From: Welwitschia mirabilis
Taxonomy: Eukaryota; Gnetophyta; Gnetopsida; Welwitschiales
NCBI GenBank assembly: GCA_051453625.1
Contig: JBOZIK010000001.1
Location: 128,769,227-128,827,501 of the forward strand
DNA: 58,275 nt
Direction of reading: 5' to 3'
A program made the translations under genes and the position numbers. The notes under the pieces are model-generated. The model was not told the DNA's origin, did no database searches, and was given only the letters and a program-made list of their open reading frames with translations. Each line of letters starts with the position of its first letter. The first letter of the stretch is position 1. Shown one piece after another: positions 57,849 through 58,275 of the stretch.

Positions 57849-58175
57849 ACAGAATCTGAGTATGTTCCCTTGACAGAAGTTGCTAAGGAGATGTTATAGC
57901 CACGTGGGTTTGTTGGTTGGTTGGGACTTGGTCAAGCCAAGTTTGTCTTGCACAATGACAGCCAGAGTGCTATACATCTAGCAAAGAATCCTATTTGTCA
58001 TGCTGGAACTAAGCACATTGATGTTAAATATCATTTCATCAGGCACAAGATCGAGAAAGGCCTATTGGATGTTTGGAAAATTCACACACATGCAAATCAT
58101 GCTAATTTCCTAACAAAGGTTGTTGAGTGCCCAAAGCAAAAGGCATATTATAAAGAAGTTGGATTGGGGACATGA
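57849..58175 (+). pseudogene. Copia RNase H, 3' end
   Basis: The frame starts mid-domain at TESEYVPLTEVAKEML, has one TAG, then runs GLGQAKFVLHNDSQSAIHLA, AGTKHIDVKYHFIRHKIEKG and HANHANFLTKVVECPKQ to a stop after 58175. These are the second half of Copia RNase H with its catalytic Asp in NDSQSA. The upstream part was displaced by the hAT insertion or rearrangement. Confidence 0.85.
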
Positions 58176-58250
58176 TCTAGAAGTTTGGAAGTAGGCCTCT
58201 CTTGGAGCTTCAAAAGGAGTTGTTCTTGAAGACTCGCCAAATTTGTCTTC

Positions 58251-58275
58251 AAGTGGGAGAACGTTGGAAAAGTGA
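58251..58275 (+). repeat. Polypurine tract and start of a 3' LTR
   Basis: AAGTGGGAGA (58251-58260) is the usual Copia polypurine tract, about 75 bp after the RNase H stop. The following CGTTGG (58262) is probably a mutated TGTTGG LTR start; the LTR continues out of the window. Confidence 0.65.

Overview
The window is nuclear DNA of a land plant, probably one with a very large, repeat-swollen genome (gymnosperm-like; inferred from intron size and repeat load, species not determinable). Only one host gene is recognisable: four exons of VPS34, the class III phosphatidylinositol 3-kinase, on the + strand at 25124-25220, 25427-25526, 49124-49282 and 49404-49613. All have GT-AG splice sites and compatible phases, and they encode part of the N-terminal C2 domain. 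Exons two and three are separated by a 23,597-bp intron. The start of the gene is not seen in the 25 kb to the left and the rest is not seen in the 8.7 kb to the right, so both flanking introns are probably also large.

Nearly everything else is transposon debris. Left part (1-25123): two hAT transposase pseudogenes (1-1680 and 2740-5648); a Copia element on the - strand (7274-11491, with its 5' LTR tail at 15034-15088) interrupted by a segment that looks mis-scaffolded (11592-14933); a 1.16-kb non-autonomous hAT with a perfect 8-bp target duplication (16704-17866); a complete 313-bp TRIM-like miniature LTR retrotransposon with a perfect 5-bp target duplication (18146-18458); a gag-only LTR element (18865-about 21420); and an unidentified run of broken protein-like frames (23690-24805).

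The big VPS34 intron holds a + strand Copia (about 28850-38697) whose integrase was split by a 5-kb hAT element (31048-36033), remnants of a plant-transposon-domain ORF (39540-40300), unidentified - strand frames (42080-43117), a SIRE-type Copia gag with its 5' LTR (43812-about 46260), and an RNase H remnant (47441-47749).

The right part (49614-58275) has a 3' LTR (50776-51185), a solo LTR with a perfect target duplication (51846-52236), one Sirevirus-like LTR interrupted by another of the same family (52271-54082), an accessory ORF in the 'env' position (54425-56052), a Copia RNase H (56422-57110), a hAT end (57128-57848) and the tail of a + strand Copia (57849-58275).

Assembly gaps (N): 2813-2912, 6456-6555, 8194-8968, 11492-11591, 14934-15033, 26416-26425, 34038-35030, 43592-43691, 43927-44189, 57290-57299. 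The transposon genes are all broken by stops or frameshifts. I saw no tRNA, rRNA, CRISPR or prokaryotic features.
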